A stretch of 64,000 nt of DNA from NCBI RefSeq assembly GCF_947072685.1, contig NZ_CAMTIK010000004.1:60705-124704 (forward strand). The letters are read 5' to 3'. The position numbers and the translations under genes are program-made. This document shows positions 43,994 to 52,743 of the stretch, in pieces (position 1 is the first letter of the stretch; every line of letters starts with the position of its first letter). Origin of the DNA: an uncultured Cetobacterium sp. Lineage in GTDB: Bacteria; Fusobacteriota; Fusobacteriia; Fusobacteriales; Fusobacteriaceae. Below the pieces are notes generated by a model. That model was given only the letters and a program-made list of their open reading frames with translations, had not been told where the DNA came from and ran no database searches.

Positions 43994-45355
43994 TTAACCA
44001 AATAAAACCATATTAGTAATAAGTAACACTATCAATCCAACAAGCATAGGCAAGAATGTTCTTCTTACAACTAAAAATGGAGAGACACCAGAAATACCGC
44101 AAACAGCAACAATAACAGCTGTAATAGGAGATACACTTCTAGCAATACCTGAAGCGAGCTGCATTGGCATAGCGATAACAATCGGATCAATATTAACGGA
44201 TGCAGCAACGGTTGGTGCAAGAGCAGCAAAAGCAAAGAATGGTGCATTTCCAGAACCCATGATAACAGATGAGGCTGAAATAACTCCTGTCATAACTAGA
44301 ATCATTGGTTGAACTCCAAGTCCCGCCGTTTTTGTCCACTCGATGATGCTGTTGATAACGCCTACTTTAGTTAGGCCATAGGCGAAGAATTGACCAGCAA
44401 CAATAAGTGTTATAACAGCGGCAAATTGAGATCCCATAGAATTAAATATTGTCTTTAAATCTGCAATAGTTTTTTTAAACTCTTTTTTTCTAAGACCTTC
44501 AATAACCATACTTAAAGTTATACTTATTAACATAGCAACTTCAACATTCATTTTTATAGAACTTTTAAATAAAGAACTAAATCCTAGAATAACAACAAGA
44601 GGAACTATTGGAAGGATAGCATAAAAATTAGGTACAGTTGGCTCATCGTCGTAAGATTGTTGGACAAAATCAGCTTTTTCTTCCATAGTAAGATGTCTAT
44701 CCCCAATTTTTTGAACAAAGTAGTGGGTGATAGCAATAGCAGTAATAACGAAAATAGCCACAGGAAGTTGATATTTAACAAAATATAAAGCAGCATCTAT
44801 GTTAGCCGTTTTAGCTGCAAGGACAGAGTTTCCAGATGCGGGACCTAAATCTAAACAAGCAGTTGTACCAATAACAGCTGTAGCGGATAAAGGGCTGGCA
44901 CCAAGGGATACAAGTATTGGATAGACAGTAACCATAAGCAAAACCCCTAGGCCTGAAGCGCTCGGAATAAAGATGTTAAGTATTTGCCCAACAATATATG
45001 TTAGAGCTAGAACGATATATGGTGAATTTAATTTTTTCATAGGTGAAGTTGTTAATTTAACTAGAGCTTTACTGGCACCGATATGGTCCATATATTTAGC
45101 GAAACCGCCAACTACCATAATGGTTAGACCAAGTCCAGCTGTTGTTTTAGAAAAAGTAACTTTCAAATATTCAAAAATATCTAAAAAATTTGAACCTATA
45201 GAGGCCTTCTCTGCAAGAATAGGGGTATTATTAAAAAAAAGTGCGGTACATAATAAAAGAAAACCACCTATAAAAAGAACTCCTTGTGGAAAATATTTTT
45301 TGACAATAAAATATCCGACAAAAAATATGATGAAAAGTGTGATGAAAAAAATCAT
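43994..45355 (-). CDS. dcuC: DcuC-family C4-dicarboxylate transporter
   Basis: 453-residue transporter with about 12 helices, most like anaerobic DcuC, which handles succinate efflux and fumarate/succinate exchange. Conserved stretches: GLGLTIMVVGGFAKYMDHIGASKALV, IPSASGLGVLLMVTVYPIL, GSGNAPFFAFAALAP, and the C-terminal SPITAVIVAVCGISGVSPF. The start is immediately downstream of a consensus promoter. Its position back-to-back with a fumarate-reductase-like operon supports a C4-dicarboxylate substrate, although the family also includes uncharacterised members. Confidence 0.88.
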   Translation of the reverse strand: MIFFITLFIIFFVGYFIVKKYFPQGVLFIGGFLLLCTALFFNNTPILAEKASIGSNFLDIFEYLKVTFSKTTAGLGLTIMVVGGFAKYMDHIGASKALVKLTTSPMKKLNSPYIVLALTYIVGQILNIFIPSASGLGVLLMVTVYPILVSLGASPLSATAVIGTTACLDLGPASGNSVLAAKTANIDAALYFVKYQLPVAIFVITAIAITHYFVQKIGDRHLTMEEKADFVQQSYDDEPTVPNFYAILPIVPLVVILGFSSLFKSSIKMNVEVAMLISITLSMVIEGLRKKEFKKTIADLKTIFNSMGSQFAAVITLIVAGQFFAYGLTKVGVINSIIEWTKTAGLGVQPMILVMTGVISASSVIMGSGNAPFFAFAALAPTVAASVNIDPIVIAMPMQLASGIARSVSPITAVIVAVCGISGVSPFLVVRRTFLPMLVGLIVLLITNMVLFG

Positions 45356-45446
45356 TTAGTAAATCCTCCTCGAAATTAATATTTTGTATTGATAAAAAAT
45401 GTATAAAATTAGAATTTTAAAATTTAATTAAGAACACTTTTCACTA

Positions 45447-45475
45447 ATTATACATATTTTTGACATAAGTGTCAA
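45447..45475 (-). promoter_or_regulatory. consensus dcuC promoter with overlapping dyad
   Basis: On the minus strand TTGACA (45470-45475), exactly 17 nt, TATAAT (45447-45452): a perfect sigma-70 match. The -35 is one arm of a perfect inverted repeat TTGACA-TAAG-TGTCAA (45460-45475), reminiscent of CRP/FNR-class sites (TTGAT-N4-ATCAA) but not identical. Confidence 0.8.
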
Positions 45476-45587
45476 CAAAGAACAATTATAAATGGTTGGA
45501 AAGTGAAGAAGAAAATATAGAAAAAGATAAAATTGATCATACAATGAACAAATTTTCACAATAATATTGGATTAATAGAAAAAACAG

Positions 45588-45617
45588 TTGACATAATACT
45601 AGTATTAAATATATAAT
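45588..45617 (+). promoter_or_regulatory. promoter of hdr-flx-frd operon with palindromic spacer
   Basis: TTGACA (45588-45593), 18-nt spacer, TATAAT (45612-45617). The spacer opens with the perfect palindrome TAATACTAGTATTA (45594-45607), placed where a bound repressor would block polymerase. Part of it (AATACTAGTA) recurs at 3326-3335. The leader to the first gene is about 85 bases. Confidence 0.8.
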
Positions 45618-45708
45618 TAAACTTAAAAACTGTTCATTAATTAGTAAAAATAATAATTTTTAGAACAATAAAATTTGAAAAAATACTTTCAAAAATGGAG
45701 GGCGTAAT

Positions 45709-46500
45709 ATGAAATATAGTTATTACCCGGGATGTACATTGAAAACTAAGGCGAAGGACTTGGAAGAACATGCTTTAGTCGCAGCGAAATTGCTAAATAT
45801 TTCTCTAGAAGAGATAGAAAATTGGCAATGTTGTGGGGGTGTGTATCCTCAAAGTGATGGTGAAGTGGCGCAAAAACTTTCCTCTGTAAGAAGTTTAGTT
45901 TCTGCAAGAGATAAAGGAGAGAAGCTCTTGACTCTTTGTTCAGCTTGTCACAATGTTATTAAAAGAGTTAACAATGATATAAAAACAAAGGAAAATGTAA
46001 AAAAGAAAGCTAATCTGTATTTAGAGCTCGAAAAAGAGTATTCAGGAGAAACCGAAGTGGTTCACTATTTAGAGATGCTAAAGAACGATGTAACTTTTGA
46101 AGTTTTAAAAGAAAAAGTATCAAATCCATTAAAAGGGAGAAAAGTTGGAGCTTATTATGGGTGTTTACTTCTTAGACCTCAAAAAGAAATGGAGTTTGAT
46201 AATCCTGAAAATCCAAGCATTATGGAGGATTTTATATCTGCTCTCGGGGCCGAAGCAATTAAATATCCATATAGAACTGAATGCTGTGGAGGATATTTAT
46301 CGGTTAATAATAAAAACTTAGCAGAAAATATGAGTGATAAAATTATGAGATCAGCAGAATTAGCAGGTATAGAAGAGATAATTACAGCATGCCCGTTGTG
46401 CAAGTATAATTTAGAGAATAAGAGTTCTAAAGTTAAGGTGACTTATTTTACAGAGGTATTGGCAGAAGCTCTTGAAGTTATAAGCGGGGAGGAGAAATAA
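45709..46500 (+). CDS. hdrB: heterodisulfide-reductase-like subunit HdrB (CCG-domain protein)
   Basis: 263 residues with two CCG domains, which in HdrB bind two non-cubane [4Fe-4S] clusters that cleave a disulfide. First: YYPGCTLKTKAK, WQCCGGVYP, LCSACHNV. Second: YYGCLLLRP, TECCGGYLS, TACPLCKYNLE. RBS GGAGGGCG at 45696-45703. Followed with a one-base overlap by HdrC and then HdrA, so a cytoplasmic HdrABC complex is encoded. The organism is not a methanogen, so the natural disulfide or other acceptor is unknown; the pair may simply relay electrons. Confidence 0.92.
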   Translation: MKYSYYPGCTLKTKAKDLEEHALVAAKLLNISLEEIENWQCCGGVYPQSDGEVAQKLSSVRSLVSARDKGEKLLTLCSACHNVIKRVNNDIKTKENVKKKANLYLELEKEYSGETEVVHYLEMLKNDVTFEVLKEKVSNPLKGRKVGAYYGCLLLRPQKEMEFDNPENPSIMEDFISALGAEAIKYPYRTECCGGYLSVNNKNLAENMSDKIMRSAELAGIEEIITACPLCKYNLENKSSKVKVTYFTEVLAEALEVISGEEK

Positions 46501-46910
46501 TGCTAAAGATAAAAATAAATCCTAAAAAAAATTCTCATGTACAAAAAATATTAGATTTAAGTAAAGAAAAAATAGATGACTGTATGCAGTGTGGAAAGTG
46601 TTCTGCAGGTTGCCCGGCAAATGCTGGAATGGATGTATTACCTCATCAAGTGATAAGACTTTTACAGATTGGGGATGTAGAGAGTATAAAAAACTCAAAA
46701 TCTATTTGGAACTGTGCGGCTTGTTTTACGTGTGAGTCTCGTTGTCCTAGAAATGTGAGTGTTTCAAAATTAATGGAAGCAGCAAGACAAACGATTGTTA
46801 GGAAACAGGGTGGAGATATGTTGAATCCAAATTTTGTTTCAAAACTAATGGAGGATAAAAAAATGCCACAACAAGCTGTAGTAAGTGGATTCCGTAAATA
46901 TAGTAAGTAA
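46500..46910 (+). CDS. hdrC: heterodisulfide-reductase-like subunit HdrC (2x[4Fe-4S])
   Basis: 136 residues with two classical cluster motifs, CMQCGKCSAGCP and CAACFTCESRCP, flanked by helical segments, the standard HdrC layout. It passes electrons between HdrA and HdrB. ATG overlaps the hdrB stop (TAATG). Confidence 0.92.
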   Translation: MLKIKINPKKNSHVQKILDLSKEKIDDCMQCGKCSAGCPANAGMDVLPHQVIRLLQIGDVESIKNSKSIWNCAACFTCESRCPRNVSVSKLMEAARQTIVRKQGGDMLNPNFVSKLMEDKKMPQQAVVSGFRKYSK

Positions 46911-46938
46911 TTTTTAGAAGTTTGAGGGAGGAGTTTTA

Positions 46939-48921
46939 GTGCGTAGAATAGGAGTATTTGTTTGTTGGTGTGGAAGTAATATCGCAGGGACTGTAGATGT
47001 AGAAAAGGTTAGGGAAGCAGTTAAGGATATGCCAGGGGTTGTGCATTCTGTAGATTACCAATATATGTGCTCAGAAGTAGGGCAAAATTATTTAAAAGAT
47101 GCAATAAAAGAAAAAAAATTAGATAGAATAGTAGTTGCATCATGTTCACCGAGAATGCATGAGGCAACATTTAGAAAAGCTGCAGAATCAGCAGGGTTAA
47201 ATCCTTATCTGGTGGAAATAGCAAATATAAGAGAACATTGTTCATGGGTTCATAAAGATAAAGAAGTGGGAACAGAAAAAGCGATTTCTTTAACAAAAGC
47301 GGCTATAGCCAAAGCTACTTTAAATGAAGAGCTTGTATCAGGTACAACTCAAGTAGAGAAAAGGGCATTGGTAATAGGTGGAGGAATAGCGGGAATTCAA
47401 ACAGCTTTGGATATAGCAGATGCAGGATATTTGGTCGATATTGTTGAGCAAACTCCAACTATTGGTGGAAAAATGGCTCAGATAGATAAAACATTTCCAA
47501 CTTTGGATTGTTCAGCTTGTATATTGACACCGAAAATGGTTGATGCGGCCGCTCATCCAAACATAACTCTTTATACTTATAGTGAGATTGAGAGTGTAGC
47601 TGGATTTGTCGGAAATTTTAATGTGGCAATAAAAAAGAAACCTCGTTATGTAGATATGGAAAAATGTACAGGATGTGGAGTTTGTATTGAAAAATGTCCA
47701 TCTAAAAAAGGTAAAAGTGAGTTTGAAGAGGGATTAGCTACAAGAACAGCAATCTATACACCATTTGCTCAATCAGTTCCAAAAGTTCCTGTAATAGATA
47801 AGGAGCAATGTCTAAAGTTCAAGACAGGTAAATGTGGAGTATGCTCTATTGTGTGTGGAACAAAAGCGATTAAATTTGATCAAGAGGAAGAGATTGTAAA
47901 TCAAAAATATGGAGCAATTGTCTTAGCTACAGGATTTGACCTTATAAAGCTGGAAAATTTTGGAGAGTTTCATAATGAACATCCAGATGTAATAACAGGA
48001 TTGGAGTTTGAGAGATTAACAAACGCAGCAGGGCCTACAAGTGGTAAATTTGTAAAACCATCAAATGGAGAAAGACCTAAAAAAGTTGTTTTTGTTCAGT
48101 GTGTAGGATCAAGAGATAAGAGTGAAAGAGGTAAATCTTATTGTTCAAAAATATGTTGTATGTATACAGCAAAGCATGCAATGTTGATAAAAGATAAATA
48201 TCCAGATACGGAAGTTTATGTGTTTTATATAGATGTACGTACCCCTGGTAAAAACTTTGATGAGTTTCATAGAAGAGCTGTAGAAGAGTATGGGGTCCAC
48301 TATATAAAAGGGATGGTTGGAAAGGTAATGCCGGAGGGAGAAAAATTGATGGTTCAAGCTGTGGATTCTCTATCTGGGACACCTTTAGAAATTGATGCAG
48401 ATATGGTTGTTTTAGCTTCAGCAACTCAAGCAAAACCAGATGCAGTAGCTTTAAAAAGAAAGCTCAATATAAGTAGTGATTTAAATAACTTTTTTACAGA
48501 AGCCCATCCAAAACTAAAACCAGTAGAAACAGCATCAGCTGGAATATATTTAGCAGGAGCATGTCAGGGACCAAAAGATATACCTGAAACAGTAGCTCAA
48601 GCCAGTGCTGCTGCAGCAAAGGCGATAATATTATTGAGTAAAAAAGAACTTACTAACAATGCATGTGTATCAAATGTAAATAAAAATATATGTAGTGGAT
48701 GTAAAGCTTGTTCGAAGATGTGTCCATATGATGCTATAAAGATAAAAATGATGGATATATATGATCATGGAAAAGTAGTGAGAAAAGAGGTTGCTGAAGT
48801 AAACGAAGCTCTGTGTCAAGGGTGCGGGGGATGTACTGTATCTTGCCGTCCAGGAGCTATTGACTTAAAAGGATTTACAAACAAACAGATAATGGCGGAG
48901 GTAGACGCAATATGTCTTTAG
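46939..48921 (+). CDS. hdrA: heterodisulfide-reductase-like subunit HdrA (FAD, multiple Fe-S)
   Basis: Central flavoprotein, 660 residues, GTG start with GGGAGGAG upstream. Order: N-terminal cysteine domain (GVFVCWCGSNIAGTVDVEKV), FAD-binding GGGIAGIQTALDIADAGYLV with TLDCSACILTPKM, inner ferredoxin (CTGCGVCIEKCPSKK and CLKFKTGKCGVCSIVC), and a C-terminal two-cluster ferredoxin (CSGCKACSKMCP and CQGCGGCTVSCRPG). HdrA is the known site of flavin-based electron bifurcation in Hdr complexes. The first cysteines (CWCG) and both ferredoxins are intact. It overlaps the MvhD gene by ten bases, the usual partner. Confidence 0.92.
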   Translation: MRRIGVFVCWCGSNIAGTVDVEKVREAVKDMPGVVHSVDYQYMCSEVGQNYLKDAIKEKKLDRIVVASCSPRMHEATFRKAAESAGLNPYLVEIANIREHCSWVHKDKEVGTEKAISLTKAAIAKATLNEELVSGTTQVEKRALVIGGGIAGIQTALDIADAGYLVDIVEQTPTIGGKMAQIDKTFPTLDCSACILTPKMVDAAAHPNITLYTYSEIESVAGFVGNFNVAIKKKPRYVDMEKCTGCGVCIEKCPSKKGKSEFEEGLATRTAIYTPFAQSVPKVPVIDKEQCLKFKTGKCGVCSIVCGTKAIKFDQEEEIVNQKYGAIVLATGFDLIKLENFGEFHNEHPDVITGLEFERLTNAAGPTSGKFVKPSNGERPKKVVFVQCVGSRDKSERGKSYCSKICCMYTAKHAMLIKDKYPDTEVYVFYIDVRTPGKNFDEFHRRAVEEYGVHYIKGMVGKVMPEGEKLMVQAVDSLSGTPLEIDADMVVLASATQAKPDAVALKRKLNISSDLNNFFTEAHPKLKPVETASAGIYLAGACQGPKDIPETVAQASAAAAKAIILLSKKELTNNACVSNVNKNICSGCKACSKMCPYDAIKIKMMDIYDHGKVVRKEVAEVNEALCQGCGGCTVSCRPGAIDLKGFTNKQIMAEVDAICL

Positions 48922-49361
48922 AAATAAATAAAAAAGAAGAGTTTAAGCCCTTGATAGTTGCATTTTGTTGTAATTGGTGTAGTTATGCTGGAGCAGACTT
49001 AGCTGGTACAAGCAGATTAAATTATCCAGCAAATATAAAAATAATACGTGTTCCTTGTTCGTGTAGAGTGAATCCTAATTTTGTTCTACGTGCTTTTCAA
49101 AAAGGGGCAGACGGAGTAGTGATGGCAGGGTGTCATCCAGGCGATTGTCATTATTCAACAGGTAATTATTATACAAGAAGAAGATTTTCTGTTTTTACAA
49201 ACCTACTTGAGTTTATGGGAATTGAAAAAGATCGTTTAAAAGTGGATTGGATATCTGCAGCAGAAGCAAATAAATTCTCTACAGTGATGAATGATATTTT
49301 AGATAAAGTTCATAGATTAGGACCAAATAGAAAGTTAAGAGATATGAGGTGGGAAAGATAG
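48912..49361 (+). CDS. mvhD: MvhD/FlxD-type [2Fe-2S] electron-transfer protein
   Basis: 149 residues. FCCNWCSYAGADLAGTSRLNYP (about 18-39, cysteines C18/C19/C22), PCSCRVNP and AGCHPGDCHYSTGNYYT are the cluster-ligand and conserved segments of MvhD, the protein that connects an electron donor to HdrA. No hydrogenase genes follow, so electrons must come from the NADH-type module (the next three genes) rather than H2. Overlaps hdrA and lies two bases before the next gene. Confidence 0.92.
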   Translation: MSLEINKKEEFKPLIVAFCCNWCSYAGADLAGTSRLNYPANIKIIRVPCSCRVNPNFVLRAFQKGADGVVMAGCHPGDCHYSTGNYYTRRRFSVFTNLLEFMGIEKDRLKVDWISAAEANKFSTVMNDILDKVHRLGPNRKLRDMRWER

Positions 49362-49363
49362 AG

Positions 49364-50146
49364 ATGATATTAAAGGCTAAAGAAGATTTTCAAAATGGAA
49401 AAGTTCAGATAGTTTTAGGGTGGAAAAAAGAGCAGGATTCAATAGAATCAATACCGGCTTTTATAGAGAGTGCAGATGAGTTAGAAGAGTTAATATTTGA
49501 TGAATATTGTGTAAACAATCTTTCGAAATATTTGATTGATGAAATAAATGGTGGAAAAAAAGCGGGAGTTTTTTTAAAAAAATGTGATGCTTTGGGGCTG
49601 GAGCAGATGATAAAAGATAATAGAATTCTATTGGAAAGCGTAGTACCTTATGAAGTGGAATGTTTAGGGATGAAAGATTTTAAGACGGGAGATATTTTTA
49701 AAAAATGTGAAAAATGTTTGGATAAATCCCAAGACAGATTTGAAGAAGTTAGAGATATAGAGGGTATGACACACGATGAAAGGTATGATTACTGGATGAG
49801 TGAGTTTTCTAAATGTATAAGATGTAACGCTTGTAGAAACATATGTCCGGCTTGTAGTTGTGAAACTTGTGTTTTTGAGAAAAAAGATGAGGATGTATTA
49901 GGTAAAGCTAATAATGAGAGTGAAACAGGATTCTATCAAATAATAAGAGCATATCATGTAGCAGGAAGATGCTCTGATTGCGGAGAGTGCGAAAGAATTT
50001 GTCCTGTTGGAATTCCACTTGGAAAAATTAATAAAAAAATAATAAAAGATATAGAAGAGCTTTATGGAAAAGGGGAAGAGGATACACTTTCTAGTTTCAA
50101 TCTTGAAGATGAGGATACATTTACAGAAAAAAGAGGTGGGAAATAA
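49364..50146 (+). CDS. 4Fe-4S dicluster protein, FlxC-like
   Basis: 260 residues. An N-terminal F420-hydrogenase-beta-like region (about 1-130, with ESVVPYEVECLGMKDFKTGDIFKKCEKCL) is followed by two ferredoxin motifs: CIRCNACRNICPACSCETC (about 153-171) and CSDCGECERICPVGIP (about 207-222). The arrangement matches the third subunit of FlxABCD/Hyd-type complexes. ATG 49364 is used with AGGTGGG 10 nt upstream. One-base overlap with the next gene. Function in the complex is inferred from context. Confidence 0.8.
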   Translation: MILKAKEDFQNGKVQIVLGWKKEQDSIESIPAFIESADELEELIFDEYCVNNLSKYLIDEINGGKKAGVFLKKCDALGLEQMIKDNRILLESVVPYEVECLGMKDFKTGDIFKKCEKCLDKSQDRFEEVRDIEGMTHDERYDYWMSEFSKCIRCNACRNICPACSCETCVFEKKDEDVLGKANNESETGFYQIIRAYHVAGRCSDCGECERICPVGIPLGKINKKIIKDIEELYGKGEEDTLSSFNLEDEDTFTEKRGGK

Positions 50147-51183
50147 TGAAAAGAATATCTAAAGCTAATCTTTTAATAGTGTGGAAAAAAATAGATGAAA
50201 TTTTTGATTTATTCCTTCCAAAATCAGAGAATGGAAATACAAAATTTAAAAATTTTCAAGATGAGGGAGAGGTTGATTTAAAAACCCTAAAAACAACAGT
50301 ACCGCTAAAAAACTTTGTATTTCCTCAAAGTGAAACTTTTTTAAAGTTCAAAACAAAAGATAAAAAAATAAAATTTGATATTACAAGTGTTTCTGAAGAT
50401 GAGTACGTGATATTTGGAGCTAGACCTTGTGATATAAAATCTTTAGAGATATTGGATAATATTTTTTTAAGAGAGCCAGTTGACACTTATTATAAAGCAC
50501 ATAGAGACAGAGCTATTATAATATCTTTAGCTTGTAAAAATCCGGAGAGTAGTTGCTTTTGTGGAACTTTTGGAATAGAGCCAACATCAGTAAATAAAGC
50601 TACAGATATATCTTTGATTGAAGCTGGAGATTTCTATTATTGGAATACTATTAGTGAAAAAGGTAAAAAAATAACTGAGCTTTTAAAGGATATTTTAGAA
50701 GAGGTCTCATCAGAGGATTTAGTTACGTTGAAAATTGAAAAAGACAGAATTGAACTTGAAATGGAGAATTTACCTTTAAATTCTTTAGATATAGAAAAAA
50801 TAGATGGGGAATTACAAGAAATTTTTGATAAAGAAAAGATGTGGAAAGAACTTTCAAGAAGATGCCTGGCTTGTGGATCTTGTACATATGTTTGCCCAAC
50901 ATGTCACTGTTATGATGTCAAAGATTATGCAGGAAATAATGGGGGAGAAAGATTTCGTTGTTGGGATTCGTGCATGTTCTCAGATTTTACTTTGATGGCG
51001 CATGGAAATCCAAGAACTGAGCAAATGCAAAGAGTAAGACAAAGATTTATGCATAAACTTGTGTATTATCCAAATAATCATGAGGGAACGTACTCGTGTG
51101 TTGGATGTGGAAGATGCATAGAAAAATGTCCGGTTCATATAGATATAGTTAAAGTAATAAAAAAATTGGTGGTGGATAGATAA
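50146..51183 (+). CDS. 4Fe-4S dicluster protein, FlxB / sulfhydrogenase-beta (AsrA)-like
   Basis: 345 residues. N-terminal domain with VFGARPCDIKSLEILD-like segment (FGARPCDIKSLEILDNIF) and CKNPESSCFCGTFGIEPT, then two clusters, CLACGSCTYVCPTCHC and CVGCGRCIEKCPVHID. AsrA/HydB proteins look the same, but no AsrC sirohaem subunit or NiFe hydrogenase is present, so a sulfite reductase or sulfhydrogenase is unlikely. Overlaps both neighbours by one base, suggesting tight stoichiometry. Confidence 0.85.
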   Translation: MKRISKANLLIVWKKIDEIFDLFLPKSENGNTKFKNFQDEGEVDLKTLKTTVPLKNFVFPQSETFLKFKTKDKKIKFDITSVSEDEYVIFGARPCDIKSLEILDNIFLREPVDTYYKAHRDRAIIISLACKNPESSCFCGTFGIEPTSVNKATDISLIEAGDFYYWNTISEKGKKITELLKDILEEVSSEDLVTLKIEKDRIELEMENLPLNSLDIEKIDGELQEIFDKEKMWKELSRRCLACGSCTYVCPTCHCYDVKDYAGNNGGERFRCWDSCMFSDFTLMAHGNPRTEQMQRVRQRFMHKLVYYPNNHEGTYSCVGCGRCIEKCPVHIDIVKVIKKLVVDR

Positions 51184-52022
51184 TGGCTTGTACTTGTCAC
51201 GAGAAGGACCCTTTGGTTCCTAAAATAGCGAAATTAGAATTTGTAAGAAGAGATACCCCGGATGTAACAACATTTAGAATTGTATCTCCGGAAGGAGAGG
51301 CTCCATTTGAGTTTAAGCCAGGACAGTGTGCGATGATATCTGTGCCACCTCTTGGTGAAGCAATATTTTCAATAACATCTTCTCCAACAGAGGTGGGATA
51401 TATAGAGTGCAGTATAAAAAAATGTGGTGCTGTAACAGATTATCTTCATACTTTAGAAGCAGGGGACGAAATAGGAATTAGAGGACCATATGGAAATAAC
51501 TTTCCGATTGAGGAGTTAAAAAATAAGGATTTATTATTTATAGGAGGGGGAATAGGGTTAGCACCACTTAGATCGGTAATAAATTATGTTATGGATAGAA
51601 GGGATGAGTTTGGAAAGGTGGATATAGTTTATGGTGCTAGAACACCGGAAGATTTAGTTCATCCCAATGATATATATAATGTTTGGCCAGCAGCAAAGGA
51701 AACGAATGTTTATTTGACTGTTGATAGAGAGGCTAAAAATTGGGATGGAAATGTAGGATTTGTACCTAGTTACATAAAAGAATTGGGATTTGATACAAAT
51801 AAAGTTGCATTAGTTTGTGGACCACCAATTATGATTAAATATGTTCTTCAAGGACTAGAGGAGATTGGATTTAAAAAAGAACAAGTTTATACAACTTTAG
51901 AATTGAAAATGAAATGTGGATTTGGAAAGTGTGGGCGTTGTAATATCGGTGATAAATATGTTTGTAAAGATGGGCCGGTATTTAGATGTGATGAAATAAT
52001 AGAACTTCCGGATGAATATTAA
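51183..52022 (+). CDS. FAD/NAD(P)-binding subunit, FlxA / sulfhydrogenase-gamma (AsrB)-like
   Basis: 279-residue flavoprotein of the ferredoxin-NADP reductase superfamily, the likely NAD(P)H entry point. FAD site IFSITSSPTEV, NAD-binding GGGIGLAPLRSVI, the conserved CGPPIM, and a C-terminal [2Fe-2S] motif MKCGFGKCGRCN followed by C. RBS of the gene is within the end of the preceding one (one-base overlap). It gives the complex an NADH oxidising module in place of hydrogenase. Confidence 0.9.
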   Translation: MACTCHEKDPLVPKIAKLEFVRRDTPDVTTFRIVSPEGEAPFEFKPGQCAMISVPPLGEAIFSITSSPTEVGYIECSIKKCGAVTDYLHTLEAGDEIGIRGPYGNNFPIEELKNKDLLFIGGGIGLAPLRSVINYVMDRRDEFGKVDIVYGARTPEDLVHPNDIYNVWPAAKETNVYLTVDREAKNWDGNVGFVPSYIKELGFDTNKVALVCGPPIMIKYVLQGLEEIGFKKEQVYTTLELKMKCGFGKCGRCNIGDKYVCKDGPVFRCDEIIELPDEY

Positions 52023-52043
52023 TACCTATAGGAGGAAAAATAA

Positions 52044-52724
52044 GTGATTGATAAAAAAATGGTAGATGTATATATACTAGGAAAAAAGTATTCTGTTCCG
52101 AATACTCTAACGATAATGGAGTCTATGGAATATGCAGGATATCAATTGAAAAGAGGATGCGGATGCAGATCTGGATTTTGTGGAGCATGTGCAACAGTTT
52201 ATAGAGTAAAAGGGCACAAGGAGATGAAAGTTGTTCTTGCATGTCAAAGTAAAGTAGAAAATGATATGTATTTAACTCAAATTCCTTTCTTCCCAGGAGA
52301 TAAAGGAATTTATGATTTGAATAATTTAGAAGCAACAGCTGACACAATAGCAAAATACTATCCTGAAGTTTATAAATGTATTGGATGTAACTCATGCACA
52401 AAAGGATGTTCTCAGAGTCTGGATGTAATGCAGTATATAGGATATGCCCAAAGGGGTGAGTTAGAAAAATGTGCCCACACATCATTTGATTGTGTATCGT
52501 GTGGGATTTGTGCAACAAGATGTCCAGCAGGAATAACACATTACAATGTTGGGCTTTTAGCTCGTAGACTTACAGGGAAGTACATAGCATCTCAAACAGT
52601 TCATTTGAATGAAAGAGTAGAAGAAATTCACAAAGGAATTCATGATAGAAAACTTGAAGAACTTATGAATAAAACTACTGAGGAATTAAAATCATTGTAT
52701 AATAATAGAGATATCACAAAATAG
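52044..52724 (+). CDS. 2Fe-2S / 2x[4Fe-4S] protein (FrdB/TfrB-like iron-sulfur subunit)
   Basis: 226 residues, GTG start with AGGAGGA 8 nt upstream. N-terminal [2Fe-2S] ferredoxin domain, CGCRSGFCGACATVY with a distant C in VLACQSK; then two ferredoxin motifs, CIGCNSCTKGCSQ and CVSCGICATRCPAG. Succinate dehydrogenase/fumarate reductase iron-sulfur subunits have 2Fe-2S, 4Fe-4S and 3Fe-4S; here the last two appear to be 4Fe-4S, without a quinone-reducing membrane anchor. Methanogen TfrB is similar but carries extra CCG domains, which here are in the separate HdrB. It links the Hdr/Flx module to the following flavoprotein. Confidence 0.85.
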   Translation: MIDKKMVDVYILGKKYSVPNTLTIMESMEYAGYQLKRGCGCRSGFCGACATVYRVKGHKEMKVVLACQSKVENDMYLTQIPFFPGDKGIYDLNNLEATADTIAKYYPEVYKCIGCNSCTKGCSQSLDVMQYIGYAQRGELEKCAHTSFDCVSCGICATRCPAGITHYNVGLLARRLTGKYIASQTVHLNERVEEIHKGIHDRKLEELMNKTTEELKSLYNNRDITK

Positions 52725-52743
52725 GAAAATTGGAGGAGATTTA

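Larger units (their letters stand above)
45356..45708. promoter_or_regulatory. divergent control region between dcuC and hdr operons
   Basis: A 353-base gene-free, very AT-rich stretch that holds only regulatory signals: a minus-strand promoter for dcuC (45447-45475) with a TTGACA-N4-TGTCAA dyad, and a plus-strand promoter (45588-45617) with a 14-bp palindrome in its spacer. I found no ORF or stable long hairpin between them. Confidence 0.8.

Noticed and set aside
50146..52022. Anaerobic sulfite reductase (AsrA/AsrB) or sulfhydrogenase
   Set aside because: AsrC and NiFe hydrogenase subunits are absent, and the genes sit inside an Hdr-MvhD operon.
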